Positions 1-22,141 of a stretch of DNA of 64,000 nt are shown here, in pieces. Under the pieces are notes generated by a model, which saw only the letters and a list, made by a program, of their open reading frames with translations, made no database searches and was not told the origin of the DNA. The stretch comes from Asterochloris sp. CNOR1 (lineage: Eukaryota > Chlorophyta > Trebouxiophyceae > Trebouxiales > Trebouxiaceae), in assembly GCA_963969365.1 (NCBI GenBank), contig OZ017754.1:2356001-2420000 (forward strand), read 5' to 3'. Position numbers and translations under genes: made by a program. Position 1 is the stretch's first letter. Each line of letters opens with the position of its first letter.

Positions 1-10560
<10,560 letters not shown>

Positions 10561-10754
10561 GTCTGGGAGTGGCCAGCAGGTGGCCAGCACACATGGGCCT
10601 CAGGCACTGCTGAGGGGGGCAGAGCCCAGACAGCGGAGCGATCTGAAGCACTGCGGGCGGCGGAAAGGCCTGTCTGGTGGCGTGCTTGCAGATCTGGCTT
10701 CAAGAGACTAGGTCACAATTTTGCAGGCCTGCCTCAGCGGAGAGGCAGCACTGA

Positions 10755-11198
10755 TCAGAGCTGCTTTGCTGGCTCAGACAGGGCGAAATCCTGCTTGGCT
10801 GCGTCAGGGCCAGCAGCCTTCTGCTGCTTGCTGCCTTTCAGCCTGCTTGGCTCTGGCAGCGCAGCCTGGAAGTCTGCTCCCACCCTAGGCTTGCGCTCAA
10901 CACCAACACCGTACCTGCATTGGCAGGGTTGCCGTGCCGATGCAAATTGGTTCAGATAAGCTGATGCCTTCAAGCTTTTGGGCATTCAGGCTTACTTGCA
11001 GCTTGATCCAAACTTGTCTAGAGCGCCCTTTCTGATGAGGGGCTTCTTCCTGTCTGCAGACGTGCTGTTATCAGCTGACAGCTCAGAGGCTGTCTCACTG
11101 GGCTGGGCACCCTGCTCAGCTTGCTCAGCTTGCTCTGATGACCTGGCCCGCTTGATCTTGCGTGTGTCCTCAACTTGATCCTCTGCAGCAGAGAGCAT
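10755..11198 (-). CDS. Small basic protein with an ELM2-like stretch
   Basis: Two exons, 10,996-11,198 and 10,755-10,914, join through a GTAAGC donor and a TGCAG acceptor in matching phase, giving 120 residues ending at a stop. The first part is charged and low in complexity (Glu/Ala/Gln/Ser, with KIKRARSSE). The second contains KPRVGADFQAALPE, which resembles the core of ELM2 domains of chromatin co-repressors (RVGxxFQAxxPE). Most of an ELM2 domain and any SANT domain are missing, so the likeness may be accidental. Its stop lies 195 bp upstream of the BEACH gene's start on the same strand. An upstream exon cannot be excluded, because a TGCAG acceptor-like site lies just inside the chosen ATG. 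Confidence 0.4.
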
Positions 11199-11755
11199 TG
11201 GCGCGCTAGCTCCACATGAATGTCAACATGTAGCGAGAACGAAAGCCGCTTCCTTTTTGGCTGTTTGTGTGAGCTACTTTGCCAGGACACATGGGAGAGC
11301 AATGACACGGCCTGTTAGCAACAGCTCCTCACAAGGTGCATGACAGCGCCGTACCCCTGGCAACCAGCATTCAGAGGCTCAGAACCAGATAGACTTACTC
11401 ACACAGCAGCAAAGGCCATCTCTGAGAACTGAGTCATGTATCACCTATTGGGCCGAGAGCTTGTCGTAAGACTTGCCATCATGGTAATGTTACTTGGATG
11501 AAGCCTGTCTCACTTGCTTTCCAAATATTTCAGCAAAACGGGGTGGTAGAAGGATGCCTCCAAGCCTCGAATTCCACATTACATCAGCTGAAGTCGGGCA
11601 TTCCTAGTGCCCCGTCATAGTGACTGCAGCTCTATTACGCACCATGCTGATGTCATACTCAGCGATTGAGCAGCCAGTCTGAACAGCCCTTAGCAGCCGC
11701 ATGTGAGCAGCTGCCAAAGCAGGATCCAGGGCAGGGAGTTCGATGTCGTCTGGCA
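11199..11755. other. Gap: 3' flank of F-box/LRR copy A
   Basis: From about 11,306 this stretch is homologous to 16,390-16,608, the 3' flank of copy B. Within it, 11,604-11,755 still carries the lost C-terminal frame of copy A (see that gene). A minus-strand TGTAA, the usual green-algal polyadenylation motif, occurs at about 11,577-11,581. No other gene is seen. Confidence 0.6.
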
Positions 11756-14187
11756 TCAGAACAAAGGCCTCCAATGCACACTGTTGACAAACCTCAAGAC
11801 ATGAAGGTGTTGCAGCAAACCTAAAGACACCGGTGGGCTGCACCGGTGGTACCTTTGGCCTTCCAAGCTTATGTTATGCTGTGATCGTATAACCTCATTA
11901 TCGGTAGCAGAGGCCCAACCCGCTTCCAACTGCAGAATGACTAGTGCGCTCAGCTGAGCTAGAGCATGCATGCACATGCTGTCACATGCAGGATAATTGA
12001 TGATGCGGGAGGTGAGCTGAGGCCCCTGCGCGATGTTGCTGTAGCCTGTAGCTGTCACCTGTGTGCAGAGCAGTATGTTTAGCTTGGAGAGCAAAACCTG
12101 TGAAGCGATTTCGGCAAAGCACAGTGCGCAAGTATCCACTGAGACTCACCTTCTTCAACCCTCGCAGGTTCAAGCTCTGCAAGGCTGTCAGATACTTGCT
12201 GGGACTGAGCGAGACATCAGAGACCCTGCTGCACTTGGCAACCTCCAGGTGTCTTAGACCAGACAGGCTTGCGAGGGCTCCCAGCAAGTCTGGTGCAGCA
12301 GCTGCACTCAGGGCAAGGTGCCCCAAATGGGGTAAAGTAGTGCAGAGACTGCCACAGCTGTCTGTGATGTGGCGCCTGCAGCATGAGTCCACCACTGGCA
12401 TGCAGGCATGATTTGTTGCAATCAGGAGGGCAGGTGCAGACATCAAGCCTCAGGTGCTCACCATTATCATCGTGCTGATGTCCAGCTGGACTACACAAGC
12501 AGGAAATGGGCTCACCTGCTCTCCACCAGAACCAGTGAAGTTAACTGGTTGTGGGGATGGAGGCCAGTAGTGAGACTCCTTGGGCCCACAAGAGCACTGT
12601 CTGAGAAGCTCAGCTTTCTGAGACGGGTGGTTTTCAGATGTTGAAAGGTGCTTGCTGTAATGTGTGGACTAAATTGCACGTTCAGAGCCTCCAAACATGT
12701 CAGGTTGCTCAGGTTCTCTATGGCTGTAGGGAGCAGTGGACAAGCTTCAAGCATTGCTTGATCTGACATGCATGTGCACTCAAACAAACCAGGGGGTGTG
12801 TGCACCTTTGTTGCTAGCGCAGCATGCTGCGCAGTCTCAGAAAGGAAGCTGTGAGCATCTGTCTGTGTCATGCATGTTGCCACAGCGCCCCAGGCCGGCT
12901 CACCTTCATTGTGCAAAACTTTCGAATGTGACAGTGATAAATGACGAAGCTGTGGCCAAAGCTGGGCAACCAGGCTGCAGTCCCAGCGGAATCCAATGCA
13001 TGGCAACTCCAAATGTGTCAGGTGTGGCAGACTCAGCCTTTGCACCTGACTTGCATCTGACCTGTACATCACTTTGAGTTTTGGCCAGAAGCAAGATGCA
13101 AACTGATTAGAACACGGCCCAGATGTTGAAGCAAGGGCTCACTCTGTCAGCCAGGGCATCGACAGGTCTTGTAGCTTGGTCAGATGCCGCACAGCCGGAA
13201 CACCTTCAATGTCAGATTTGTGAAGGACTCTTGGATCTGCGCGACGTGCTCTCTTAGAGATGGCGCAGCACATGAACAGGTGAAGTGCGCAAAAGTGTGA
13301 TGCGGATAGCAAAAGCTTCTGAGATGCATGCTTTGACCACGAACATGAGTCGACTCACCTAGGTCGTCTAGCCTAGTCAAGCTGGGGAACAGCCTCCATG
13401 TGTGCCCAGCATTGGATGGTGAAGCATATAACATGCAGAGATCTTCCAGCTTCCAGTCAAGCGGACCTGAAAGGCCTGTTGCTGTGGGCCAATCCTCCAA
13501 AACAAGAGTCTGAAGCTTGCTGAAAGGCGCCTACACAAGTGAAGGTAATTGTCATCGTCCTCAAGGAATTCTTCATGACCACTGCCACACACGAATCTGG
13601 ACATAGGGCTGCAGAAACAGACAGATTGACAGTCATGCGCCTCACCGCACTACCATCTGAAAATTGTCGCCGTAACTCTTTGAAATTAATGACCTGGATG
13701 TCAAGTGACCGAAGAGGCAGCTGTTCCACAACCTTGTATAACTCTGCCTGCAAGCTGCATGGCTTCACATGCGATGCTGTTTGGGCTGTGAGTGGGGATG
13801 GCAGGACTAGACAGCAGGTTAAACGGAACACATCATGTCCTACCAGCTCGCATTCGTCTCTGCTTCTTTCCATGAAGGCCAGATGAGTCAGAGCAGCAAA
13901 GAGTGCAGGCAGCCGCTGCAACCCTTCCGCATATATAAAATGCGATGGTACAAGCCTCCTGAGGGTACCATCGTGGGCAGATCTCCAGGAATGACATGTC
14001 TGCAAAGCAGACAGACAAGTGTAATAGCCTTGGCTGCAGACAACCACCAGCAGCATTCACAGCTTCATGTCTGTCTCACCAGTCTGATGTTCTTGCGGTC
14101 CCAAACGAGGACTTTGTCAAAGGCGGTCCCTAGCAGGCCTCCTGGCAGCCCTGCCCAGTCACTTCTGCCTTCAAAGTGGTCCTGCAT
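11756..14187 (-). CDS. F-box/LRR protein, tandem copy A, C-terminus frameshifted
   Basis: Exon 1 (14,080-14,187) and exon 2 (13,646-13,999) encode an F-box-like start, LPGGLLGTAFDKVLVWDRKN then IRLTCHSWRSAHDGTLRRL. The remaining exons lie near 13,359-13,530, 13,139-13,250, 12,902-13,047, 12,514-12,763, 12,151-12,389 and 11,756-12,060, and carry leucine-rich repeats such as LPHLGHLALSAAAAPDLLGA and LSGLRHLEVAKC. Proteins of this type are usually substrate adaptors of SCF ubiquitin ligases. An upstream in-frame ATG at 14,220 is absent from copy B, so the shared ATG at 14,187 was chosen. Compared with B, one base is missing near 11,780 after HW(R/Q)P, so translation stops at 11,756 and about 55 residues are lost. 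The lost part is still readable in another frame. It may be a slightly shortened gene or an early pseudogene. Confidence 0.7.
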
Positions 14188-14220
14188 AAGCTCCGGTGCC
14201 CCAGACTTGCTAGGATACAT

Positions 14221-16608
14221 AAGTGAAGCTGTCTGGGCAGGTTTACACTACGAGATTTGCATCAGATGGGGTGCTTTGTTTTGGTGCACCTTGTGGCTGC
14301 CGGCTGTGGCCAATTGCTTCTGGAAAGCCTTTGGATCCAGACTTCTTAGCCTGCATGTCATTTGTCACAGTCCAAGACCTGCAGCTGGCGGTGGCATGGG
14401 AAGGGCAGACTGCAACTAGCCTGTGCATTTGCCTCGGCCAGCATGCACAAGCAGCAGGTGCTTCAGAAGTCGAGCCCGAGAAGGTGATGCACTGCCTCGA
14501 GCGGCGGGGCCACCTGCTTCTGCAAAGCAGAACAACGTCATGCACCTCGAGGGCTCACCTCCGGACTTCCAAGGATTTCACTCGGCACTAATTCAAACCT
14601 GCAATTGTGTTCAAGCAAGGAAGGAAACCTTTGACCAGAAAGTTTGTCGCTGTAGGGCAGCAGTTGATCTCTGAGGTTGCTCCTGATCCAGGTACCGCAG
14701 ATTTGAGAATTCTAGTGCCCCATCGTTCCCAATCAGCAGCTCAAGCCCCAGGGCCCATTAAACAGGCACCCACAGAGCAAGCTAAGGGCATTGTATCCGC
14801 AGTGTTACCGCTGTATGGGCTCCTGCAGCACTAGTAACAGTGACAGCAGCGCTAAGAGGACACAGGTGGCGTGCTCTCACCTTTGCCCACGATGGCATTG
14901 CCAGTCGTGCATGGCACCCAAGGTGATGTGACCTTGCACGGTTGTCAGGCCAAGCTGCCTCCTGCAGGCCTGGCTCAGCTGAAGCCTGAGCTGTGTTGCG
15001 CTGCTAGTTTGGCCACCTGCCGGCAGTCTGCTCCACAACCTCCATTTGCACAAACTCTGCCTTGATCATGGCAAGTAAGCCCTGACGGCTCTGCAACATG
15101 ACTGGCCTCATTGTCACAGCCTGCCTGTGAGCCTGAGACAAAGCCATCGGGTGCTGTGCCAATGCCTCAGGTCTCTGTGGAGCAATGGTGAATTTTGCAC
15201 CAGACCAGAGCTTTATTGGCTGGGAGTGTTCAGATTGAGCTGGCCTTTTGCAGGCTATGCTCTGCTGGAGCTGGAGCTGGCAACAGACCTAGCATAGCTG
15301 CTGCTGCTGCAGAGCAAGCACAGTCCCAGAGGCATGGCATCCCATACATGACAGCAAGGTATTCTCACAGGCGAGCCGACGGCAATTACAGGCAGTGGCA
15401 AGCACAAGTTCTGCGCTCTGGGTGCATGCGCAGCAGCATTGGTCATTATGGGCCAAGGCACCAGTTGTGCATCTGTCCACCCACCACCCCTTCCATGCTG
15501 CCTGCAGGTGGGAGTGCAACAGCAGCACCAGCCCCCGGCAGTCCTGGGCTACTGAGCTGTCAAGACCACCCCTGCCTCTGCCAACTGCAGGTGGAGGCGC
15601 AGCAGCAGCACCATTACACCTTCTGATCAGTACCCAGTGACATCTGACCTCATGGTCTGCAGAATGTTCCGCATTCAGCAGAGCAGCAGCAGCAGCAAGC
15701 TGTCTGAGGCAAGCACTCTTTGGCTTAGCGGGCCAGGCAAAGGAGATCTCCTGTCCAGCAGCCCGCTGGCGGCTGAGTGTGAGGCACCAAAGCTGCAGCA
15801 TTGGGCCATGGTCCAGGCAGCACAGAAGCAGCTCTGCGTGCTTGGAGTAAAGCAGGCTGAGGTAAGGGCGGCAACGGGCTGGCTTATGTAGGTGAACCAG
15901 CGCCCTGCTGGCCAAGGGTGTTCAGTGATGACGCTCCTGCGCAGTGTAGAACACACAAGGTGAGGTGAGCCACCTCACGTGAACACTTGTCATTCACCTG
16001 CAGAGCAATGATTTGGGGCTGACATGGGTATGAGCATTGCAGTCTTGCGCTTGATGAAGATCAATAGAGGATACGCGCTCCAGTGCTGAGCAGCAGAGGG
16101 GGCAGGGGCAGGCACCTTTGCTGCACAAGCTGTTGCTGCTGACCTGCAGCGGGATAAGCAGGCCATACAGGCAGCAGCAGCTACCGAGGCAGGGGCCTCT
16201 TACAAGGAGCAACGCCTGCAAGGGGCAGGCAGGAGTAGCGGCGCTGCGAAGCAGGCAGGCTGCTCTCAATGCACAGCTTGCAACTGCCTCCGGGCAGGTC
16301 AGCAGCAGCTGGAGTGTGAGCGCACTGCTGGGGCTGCCCTGGCTTGTGACATTGCTGCTGTCATGGCTGAGCCAGCAGCAGACTTCATGGCCTGCGGCAG
16401 CTCCTCACAAGGAGCATGGCAGCAATCATCTTTCAGAGGCTCAGAACCAGATGGACCCGCTCACAGCTGCAAGGGCCTGCTCTGAGAACTGAGCCATGTT
16501 TGGTCTTGAGGGGAGACTTGCGGAGATGGCCGTCTCGAAAGAAGCTTGTCTGACATAGATTCAAATCATCACAGCAAAACAGGCAAAATAGCTGAATGCC
16601 TTCAAGCT
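14221..16608. other. Spacer between the F-box/LRR copies; possible plus-strand exons
   Basis: 14,221-14,792 is the 5' flank of copy A and matches 19,260-19,908 upstream of copy B. It includes a conserved stretch readable as TVQDLQLAVAxEGQT on the plus strand, but no splice-supported gene was found there. From 15,637 an open plus-strand stretch (to a GTAAGG donor at about 15,860) and another at about 16,087-16,290 (AADLQRDKQAIQAAAATEAG, coiled-coil-like and Ala-rich) look like exons of an unrecognised gene. No start, stop or complete exon chain could be assembled. Both are weak. Confidence 0.35.
14857..14901 (-). repeat. 45-bp inverted copy of 19,909-19,953
   Basis: The reverse complement of this stretch (with core GTGGGCAAAGGTGAG) matches 19,909-19,953 at most positions, ending at CCACCTGTGTCC in both. 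The plus-strand member begins exactly where homology between the two F-box/LRR duplication units ends (GGGCATTG). It therefore marks the right edge of the duplication. Both copies look like exon ends with a splice donor (AAAG|GTGAG), in opposite orientations. Confidence 0.6.
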
Positions 16609-19226
16609 TTATACGTCACCCCAGATTAGAGGAAGCGCGCGGTCATAGTTTTCTTCAACCTTATTATGCATCATGCTAATGCGATACTCATCTATTGTGC
16701 AGCCAGTCTGAACAGCTCTTAGCAGCCGCATGTGAGCAAGTGCTTCTGCAGGATCCAGGTCAGGGAGGTCAACATCATCCGGCCTGAGAACAAAGGGCTG
16801 CCAATGCACCATGGTGTTCAAAAATCTCAAGACATAAAGGTGTGTCAGAGAACCTAAAGACCTGGGTGGGCTGCACCTCTGGCCTTTCAAGCTTATCACC
16901 TTAACCTTTTCATGCTCAACGGCAGCGGTGGCCCACTCTGCTTCCAATTGCAAGACGACGAGTGTGCTCAACTGAGCAAGGGCATGCATGCACACGCTGT
17001 CACATGCAGGATGATTGATGATGAGGGACGTGAGCTGAGGCGCCTGTGCGATGTTGCTGTAGCCTGTAGCTGTGACCTGTGTGTACACCAGTATATTTAG
17101 GTGTAGTGCAAAACATGTGAGGCAATCTTGGCTAAGCACATGCGTGCACAAGTATCTACTGAGATTTACCTCCGTCAACCCTCGCAGAGTCAAGCTCCGC
17201 AACGCTGTCAAATACTTGATAGGACAGAGTGAGAGATCAGAGACCCTGTTGCAGTCGGCAACCTCCAGATGTCTCAGACCAGACAGGCACGCGACGGCTC
17301 CCAGCAAGTCTGGTGCAGCAGCTGCACTCAGGGCAAGGTGCCCCAGATGGGGTAAAGCGGTGCAGAGACTGCCAATGCTGTCTGTAGTGATGCGCCTGCA
17401 GCATGAGCCACACACAGACATGACTTGTTGGCGGGTCTTGGTTGGAAACAGGAGATAGGAGGGCAGGTGCAGACTTCAGGTTTCAGGTGCTCAACATTTC
17501 CACTAGGCTAATGTACAGTCATATGATAACAAGCAGGATGCAGGCTCACTTGCTTTCCACCAGAATCAGCGAAGTCAGTTGCTTGTGGGGATGCAGGCCA
17601 AGAGCAAGACTCCTTGGGCCCACAACAAAGCTGTCTGAGAAGCTCAGCCTTTTCAGACGGGTGGTGTTCAGATGTTGAAAGGCGCTTGCTGTAATGTGTG
17701 GACAATGCCGCACATTCAGAGCCTCCAAACATGTCAGGTCGCTCAGGTTCTCCATGGCTGCAGGGGTCGGTGTCAAAACTCTCAAGCATTGCTCATCTGA
17801 CAGAAAACACTCAAACAAATCAGTTGCTATGTGCGCCTTTGACGACAGCCCAGCATCTCAGAAAGGAAGCTGTGAGCATACTTCTGTGTCATGCATGTTG
17901 CCACAGCGCTCCAGGCCCGCTCACCTTCATTCTGCAAGAGTTCAGAACGTGACAGCGACAAGTCACGAAGCTGGGGCCAAAGCTGAACAACAGGGCTGCA
18001 GTCCCAGCGGAAACCACTCCATTGCAACGCCAGACGTGTCAGGTGCGGCAGACTCAGCCTTTGCACCTGACTGGCATCTGCCCTGTACATCACATTACTT
18101 ACGTGATGGTAGCAAGGTGCATGTATACAACGCCCAGAATGCAAAGCAAGAGCTCACTGAGTTACGCAGCGCATCGTCAGGTCTTGCAGCTTGGTCAAAT
18201 GCCGCACAGCCGCAACATCTCCAGTGTCATTGCCGCGAAAAAGCAACGTACTTGAATCTGCATGGCATGCTCTCCCTGAGGTGGCTGAGCACATGATCAG
18301 CTCAGCTGTGCAGAGGGTGACACTGATAGCAACAGCCTCTGAGATACATATTTTGACCACAAACATGAGTCGACTCACCCAGCCAGCCTAGCTTAGTCAA
18401 GCTGGGGAACAGCCTCCATATGTGCCCGTATTGGGATGGTTCATCCGCCACCATGCAAAGGTCATTCAGCATCCAGTCAAGCGGACCTGAAAGACCTGTT
18501 GCTGTGGGCCACTTCTTCACAACAAGGGTCTGAAGCTTGCTGAAAGGTGCCTATACAAAGTGAGGGGGGAGGCATCGTCCTCAAGGAAACACGATGAGCG
18601 CCTGGCACACACAAATATAGACACAGGGCTGCAGAACACAGGGCTGCAGAACAAGGCACAAGACAGTCATGGCCTCACCGCACTGCCGTCTGAAAAATCC
18701 TGCCATAACATTTCAGAGTCAAGTGTCCGGATGTCAAGCGACCGAAGAGGCAGCTGCTCCACCACATTGTATATGTCTGCCTGCAAGATGCAGAGCCTCA
18801 AATGCAGGGCCATGGAAGTTTGGGCTGTAAGGGGGCATGGCAGGACTAGATAGGAGGGTCTAAGGATCACAACATCTCCTACCAGCTTCATCGTGTCACT
18901 GCTTGCTTCTAAGAAGGCCAGATGAGTCAGAGCAGGAAAGCTTGCAGGCAGCCGCTGCAATTCTGCCTGATCAAGGCTTCTCAGTGGCACAAGCGTCCTG
19001 AGGGAATCATCCAGGGTGGATTTCCAAGAATGACATGTCTGCAAAGCAGCACACAGCTTGGCAGTGACTTGGCTGCAGACAACCAGCAGCAGCATGCACA
19101 GCTTCAGGTCTGTCTCACCAGCCTGATGTTCTTGCGGTCCCAATTGAGGACTTTATCGAAGGCAGTCCCCAGCAGGCCGTCTGGCAGCCCTGCCCAATCA
19201 CTTGCGCCCTCAGGGTGGTCCTGCAT
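16609..19226 (-). CDS. F-box/LRR protein, tandem copy B (intact)
   Basis: This is a direct duplicate of copy A with the same exon plan. Exon 1 is 19,119-19,226 (LPDGLLGTAFDKVLNWDRKN) and exon 2 starts at 19,038 (TCHSWKSTLDDSLRTLVPLR). Leucine-rich-repeat exons follow down to the stop at 16,609. Phases checked at exons 3-4 (TGG CTG G|GG AGA), 4-5 and 5-6 are consistent. The last exon reads through FVLRPDDVDLPDLDP to ENYDRALPLIWGDV, the segment copy A has lost. No transmembrane region or signal peptide is seen, which agrees with a cytosolic or nuclear SCF adaptor. The start ATG at 19,226 is the only one shared with A. The real substrate cannot be guessed. Confidence 0.78.
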
Positions 19227-20068
19227 GAGCTCCCCTAGCCCAGCCTTGCTAGAATGACCCTAGAGAAACTGTTTTGGCAGGGTTGCAACTCTTGTAGAAG
19301 GCTTGCACCAGATAAGGTGAACCAGTACTACAGTGTGGGATGCTGCTGGCCTCAGTGGCCAGCTGCTACTGGGAAGCCTGTGGATCCAGACGTGAAGGCC
19401 TGCATGCCAATTGTCACAGTCCAGGACCTGCAGCTGGCAGTGGCAAGGGAAGGGCAGACTTTGTGCATGCCTGAGCCAGCCTGCACAAGCAGCAGGCGCT
19501 TCAGAAGTGATGAGCTGGCACGATGCTGCCAACTCATCACTTCAGAAGCGCGAGCTCCCAATGCACTGCCCAGAGTGGTTTGGGGACCCGCCTCTGCATT
19601 ACAGAACAAGACCCCCCTCATGCAATCAGAGAACGCTCACCTGCTGCCACAAGCTCAATAGGATCAGCCTTCCGAGCATAGGCGAATGCGTCCGGGACTG
19701 TTGAATTCAAGAAGCCCTTGATTTGAAGAAGAAAGGTTGTTTGACCAAGAAGAACTTCCTGCTGTAGGGCAGAAGTTCATCTGAAGATTGCTCCATGTCC
19801 GAGGTGGGCGGATCTGAGGATCATTTTGGGGGCCCCATTGTTCCCAATCGGCAGCCTAAGCCCCATGGCCAACTGATCAGGCACCCACAGAGCGAGCTGA
19901 GGGCATTGCCCGTGTGGGCAAAGGTGAGACCAGGCCACCTGTGTCCCTTTGCAGAACTGGTTTCACGGTATGTCTCCATCAGGAGCGCCTACAGCACAAC
20001 ACTGCTGATGCAATGTGGGTGCGGCATCGCTCTGCTTCTGCTTGCTGAGTGAAAAAGCTGCATTCCAG
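19227..20068. other. Region between F-box/LRR copy B and the CoA carrier
   Basis: To about 19,908 this is the duplicated 5' flank of copy B; beyond that it is unique. The two genes diverge, so promoters for both should lie here. The first exon of the carrier, which must supply its ATG, is expected in this stretch but could not be chosen. Candidates are the ATG at 19,795 (open to a GTGAGACC donor at about 19,922, but in the wrong phase for the next exon as modelled) and ATGs near 19,971 and 20,010. Confidence 0.4.
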
Positions 20069-20205
20069 AGGATTGGACGCCGGTGGTGACAAGGCGCCTG
20101 CATTCAGAAAAGTGGAGGCCGGTGGTGACGAGGCGCCTGCATTTAGAGGACTGGAGGCCGGCGGTGACCAGTTATCCCTGCATCCAGAGGAATTGGGGCC
20201 GGCAG
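20069..20205 (+). repeat. 39-41-bp coding minisatellite at the carrier N-terminus
   Basis: Three full units and part of a fourth encode [41 protein letters not shown] and a fading LGPAVT. The repeat leads straight into the conserved carrier start ([15 protein letters not shown]). The peptide is hydrophilic and slightly acidic, so it is not an obvious mitochondrial presequence. Copy number is likely to vary between strains. Confidence 0.85.
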
Positions 20206-22075
20206 TGACAAGGCAAATCTTTCGCCTGCAGGAGCTCATTGCAGGCGGCGCCGCAGGCGGCTTGGCAAAGACATGTGTGGCGCCGCTGGAGCGAGTCAAA
20301 ATCCTCTATCAGGTGCTGCTGCTCTGGACAGCATGGCGGCCATGCTGCAGCCTGCCTGCATGCCCCTCGCAGACTGCCAGCAGCCTAGTGCAGCCCACAC
20401 ACCTTGGGCCAAGGCTGCAGCCTGCCACACAAGGTGCTGTCGTGAATCAATCTCCGGCTGCACAGTGTGCAGTGGAGCAGGAGTGCCTTGTCACCTGACC
20501 TGACTTCTGATACCGTGTCTCGTGTTGCTGGTGCAGACTGGTCAGATGCAGGGGCAGAGTGTGTGGTCCACCGTCAGGGCCATTGTGCAGACAGAGGGCA
20601 TCGCAGGGCTGTTCAAGTGAGGCACCGCCCTGTGGCTGAGAAGCTTAAGCCTGCTCTGCAGCCCCGCACCGCCCTGTAAACTGTGCTCCTGCAGCCCCGT
20701 CTCTACATCATGCATTTGGTTCATGCATTGCTCCCAAACTCCCTCATCTCGTGTCCTACAGGGGCAATGGGGCCAGCGTGCTGCGCATCATGCCCTACGC
20801 AGCCATTCACTACGGTGCCTATGAGCATTACCGGGCTGCTCTGCTGACCGCAGCTGACCGTGTGGGGGCCACTCAATGGCTGACCAGCCCCGCCACGGCC
20901 CACCACGCCATGCGGGTCTCCCCTATTGTGGACCTGCTTGCAGGGTCTGGTGCAGGTGAGAGCGCTGCCCTGTTGTGTAATTTTTGGCAGGGTTCAGGCG
21001 CATGTGATGGTTTCTATCTTTCGAACCTACTGGCAGGGCCAGGCGTAGGCAAGAGCATTTTCTGGGGTGCTGCCGCTGATGTGGACTGTGACAGCTTCCA
21101 CGTGCTGTCTGACGGAGCCGGGGCCTGGAGAAGGCCTGTCAGCCCTCGGCTGCTGCTATGTGAGCGAGTGATTTTAGGTGACTGCAGCCAGCACATACAG
21201 CCAAGTTGAGCGCGGTCTGGTCAGCATCAGCCCCATGCTGCATGGACGGCCCCAGCCCCAGCCCCATCTCCAGCGTGGAGCTGGTTGCATTGGTCTGTCA
21301 GACCAGCTTTACTCAGGAGACACCTTGCCTCTTGGCTGCAGGAGCAAGTGCGGTGCTGGTGACTTACCCACTGGACTTGGTGCGCACCAGGCTGGCCTAC
21401 CAGACGGCCGCCATTGCAGCGGTGGAGCAGGGCCAGCCAGCATCCAGCAGAGCGGGCCCAGATTGGCAGGTTTCCGGCAACGCAGCTGCCCCGAGCCAGG
21501 CTCCTGGGAGGGAAGCGGGCAAGGCAGCAGGGCGCAGCATGCACAGCGTGCACAGGAGCAGCATCACAGGAGTAATGAAGGAGGTGGTACAGCAGGAGGG
21601 CTTCTGGGGTCTGTACCGAGGCATTGGGCCTACGCTGGCAGGAATCCTGCCATATGCAGGCCTGAAATTTTACGTGTACCAGTCCCTCAAACAGTACTAT
21701 GCAGAGTACCAGGAACAGCGTGGAGTTGAACTGAAAGCTGGGGACAAACTGCCCACACCTGTCATGCTGTCGGCAGGGGCCGCTGCAGGGCTGGTTGCAC
21801 AGACGGTGACGTACCCCCTGGACGTTGTCAGGCGGCGCATGCAAGTGCAGGGCTTGAAGTTATCAGCGGCGCAGCAGAGACATTTGCAGGCCAGGCAGGA
21901 TGTCATTCTCAAATCAACGTGGCAGGGCATAAAGCTGATTGCGCAGCGTGAGGGCATCCGTGCCCTCTATGCTGGCCTTAGCATCAACTACTTTAAGGTC
22001 ATCCCCTCGACTGCCATTGGCTTCACCATCTATGACAAGCTGAAGACTTACTTGGGACTTGTAAACCACTTATAA
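20069..22075 (+). CDS. Mitochondrial CoA carrier (SLC25A42/CoAc type); first exon not found
   Basis: This is an inner-membrane carrier of the SLC25 family. Exons are 20,069-20,312, 20,537-20,616, 20,762-20,955 and 21,342-22,075, with matching phases. The three carrier signatures are visible: APLERVKI after the first helix, [13 protein letters not shown], and [33 protein letters not shown] and the TYPLDxVRTxLAYQ form match plant CoA transporters and SLC25A16/42, which import coenzyme A or dephospho-CoA. Unlike typical members, it has an N-terminal repeat region (see 20,069-20,205) and a Ser/Ala-rich loop of about 40 residues after the second signature. There is no Met in the first listed exon and a stop lies just upstream, so an upstream exon must supply the start. 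An adenine-nucleotide carrier is less likely, as no RRRMMM motif is present. Confidence 0.9.
20936..21056 (+). repeat. Ghost copies of the carrier exon-3 end
   Basis: The real exon ends CTTGCAGGGTCTGGTGCAG|GTGAG (LLAGSGAG). Two diverged copies follow in the intron, near 20,984-21,010 (readable as [10 protein letters not shown]) and 21,028-21,056 ([11 protein letters not shown]). Spacing is about 45-50 bp. The donor GT has decayed in at least one copy. Confidence 0.65.
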
Positions 22076-22141
22076 CAGTACATGAACAAAATCATGAAAA
22101 TTGTTTAGGCCCAGGCAGGATGAAATGAATGTGTGCCCATG

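Noticed and set aside
14223-14591. Conserved open frame (TVQDLQLAVAWEGQT) shared with 19,411-19,470
   Set aside because: The conservation is explained by the segmental duplication; there is no splice-supported gene and the two copies diverge in frame outside a short core.
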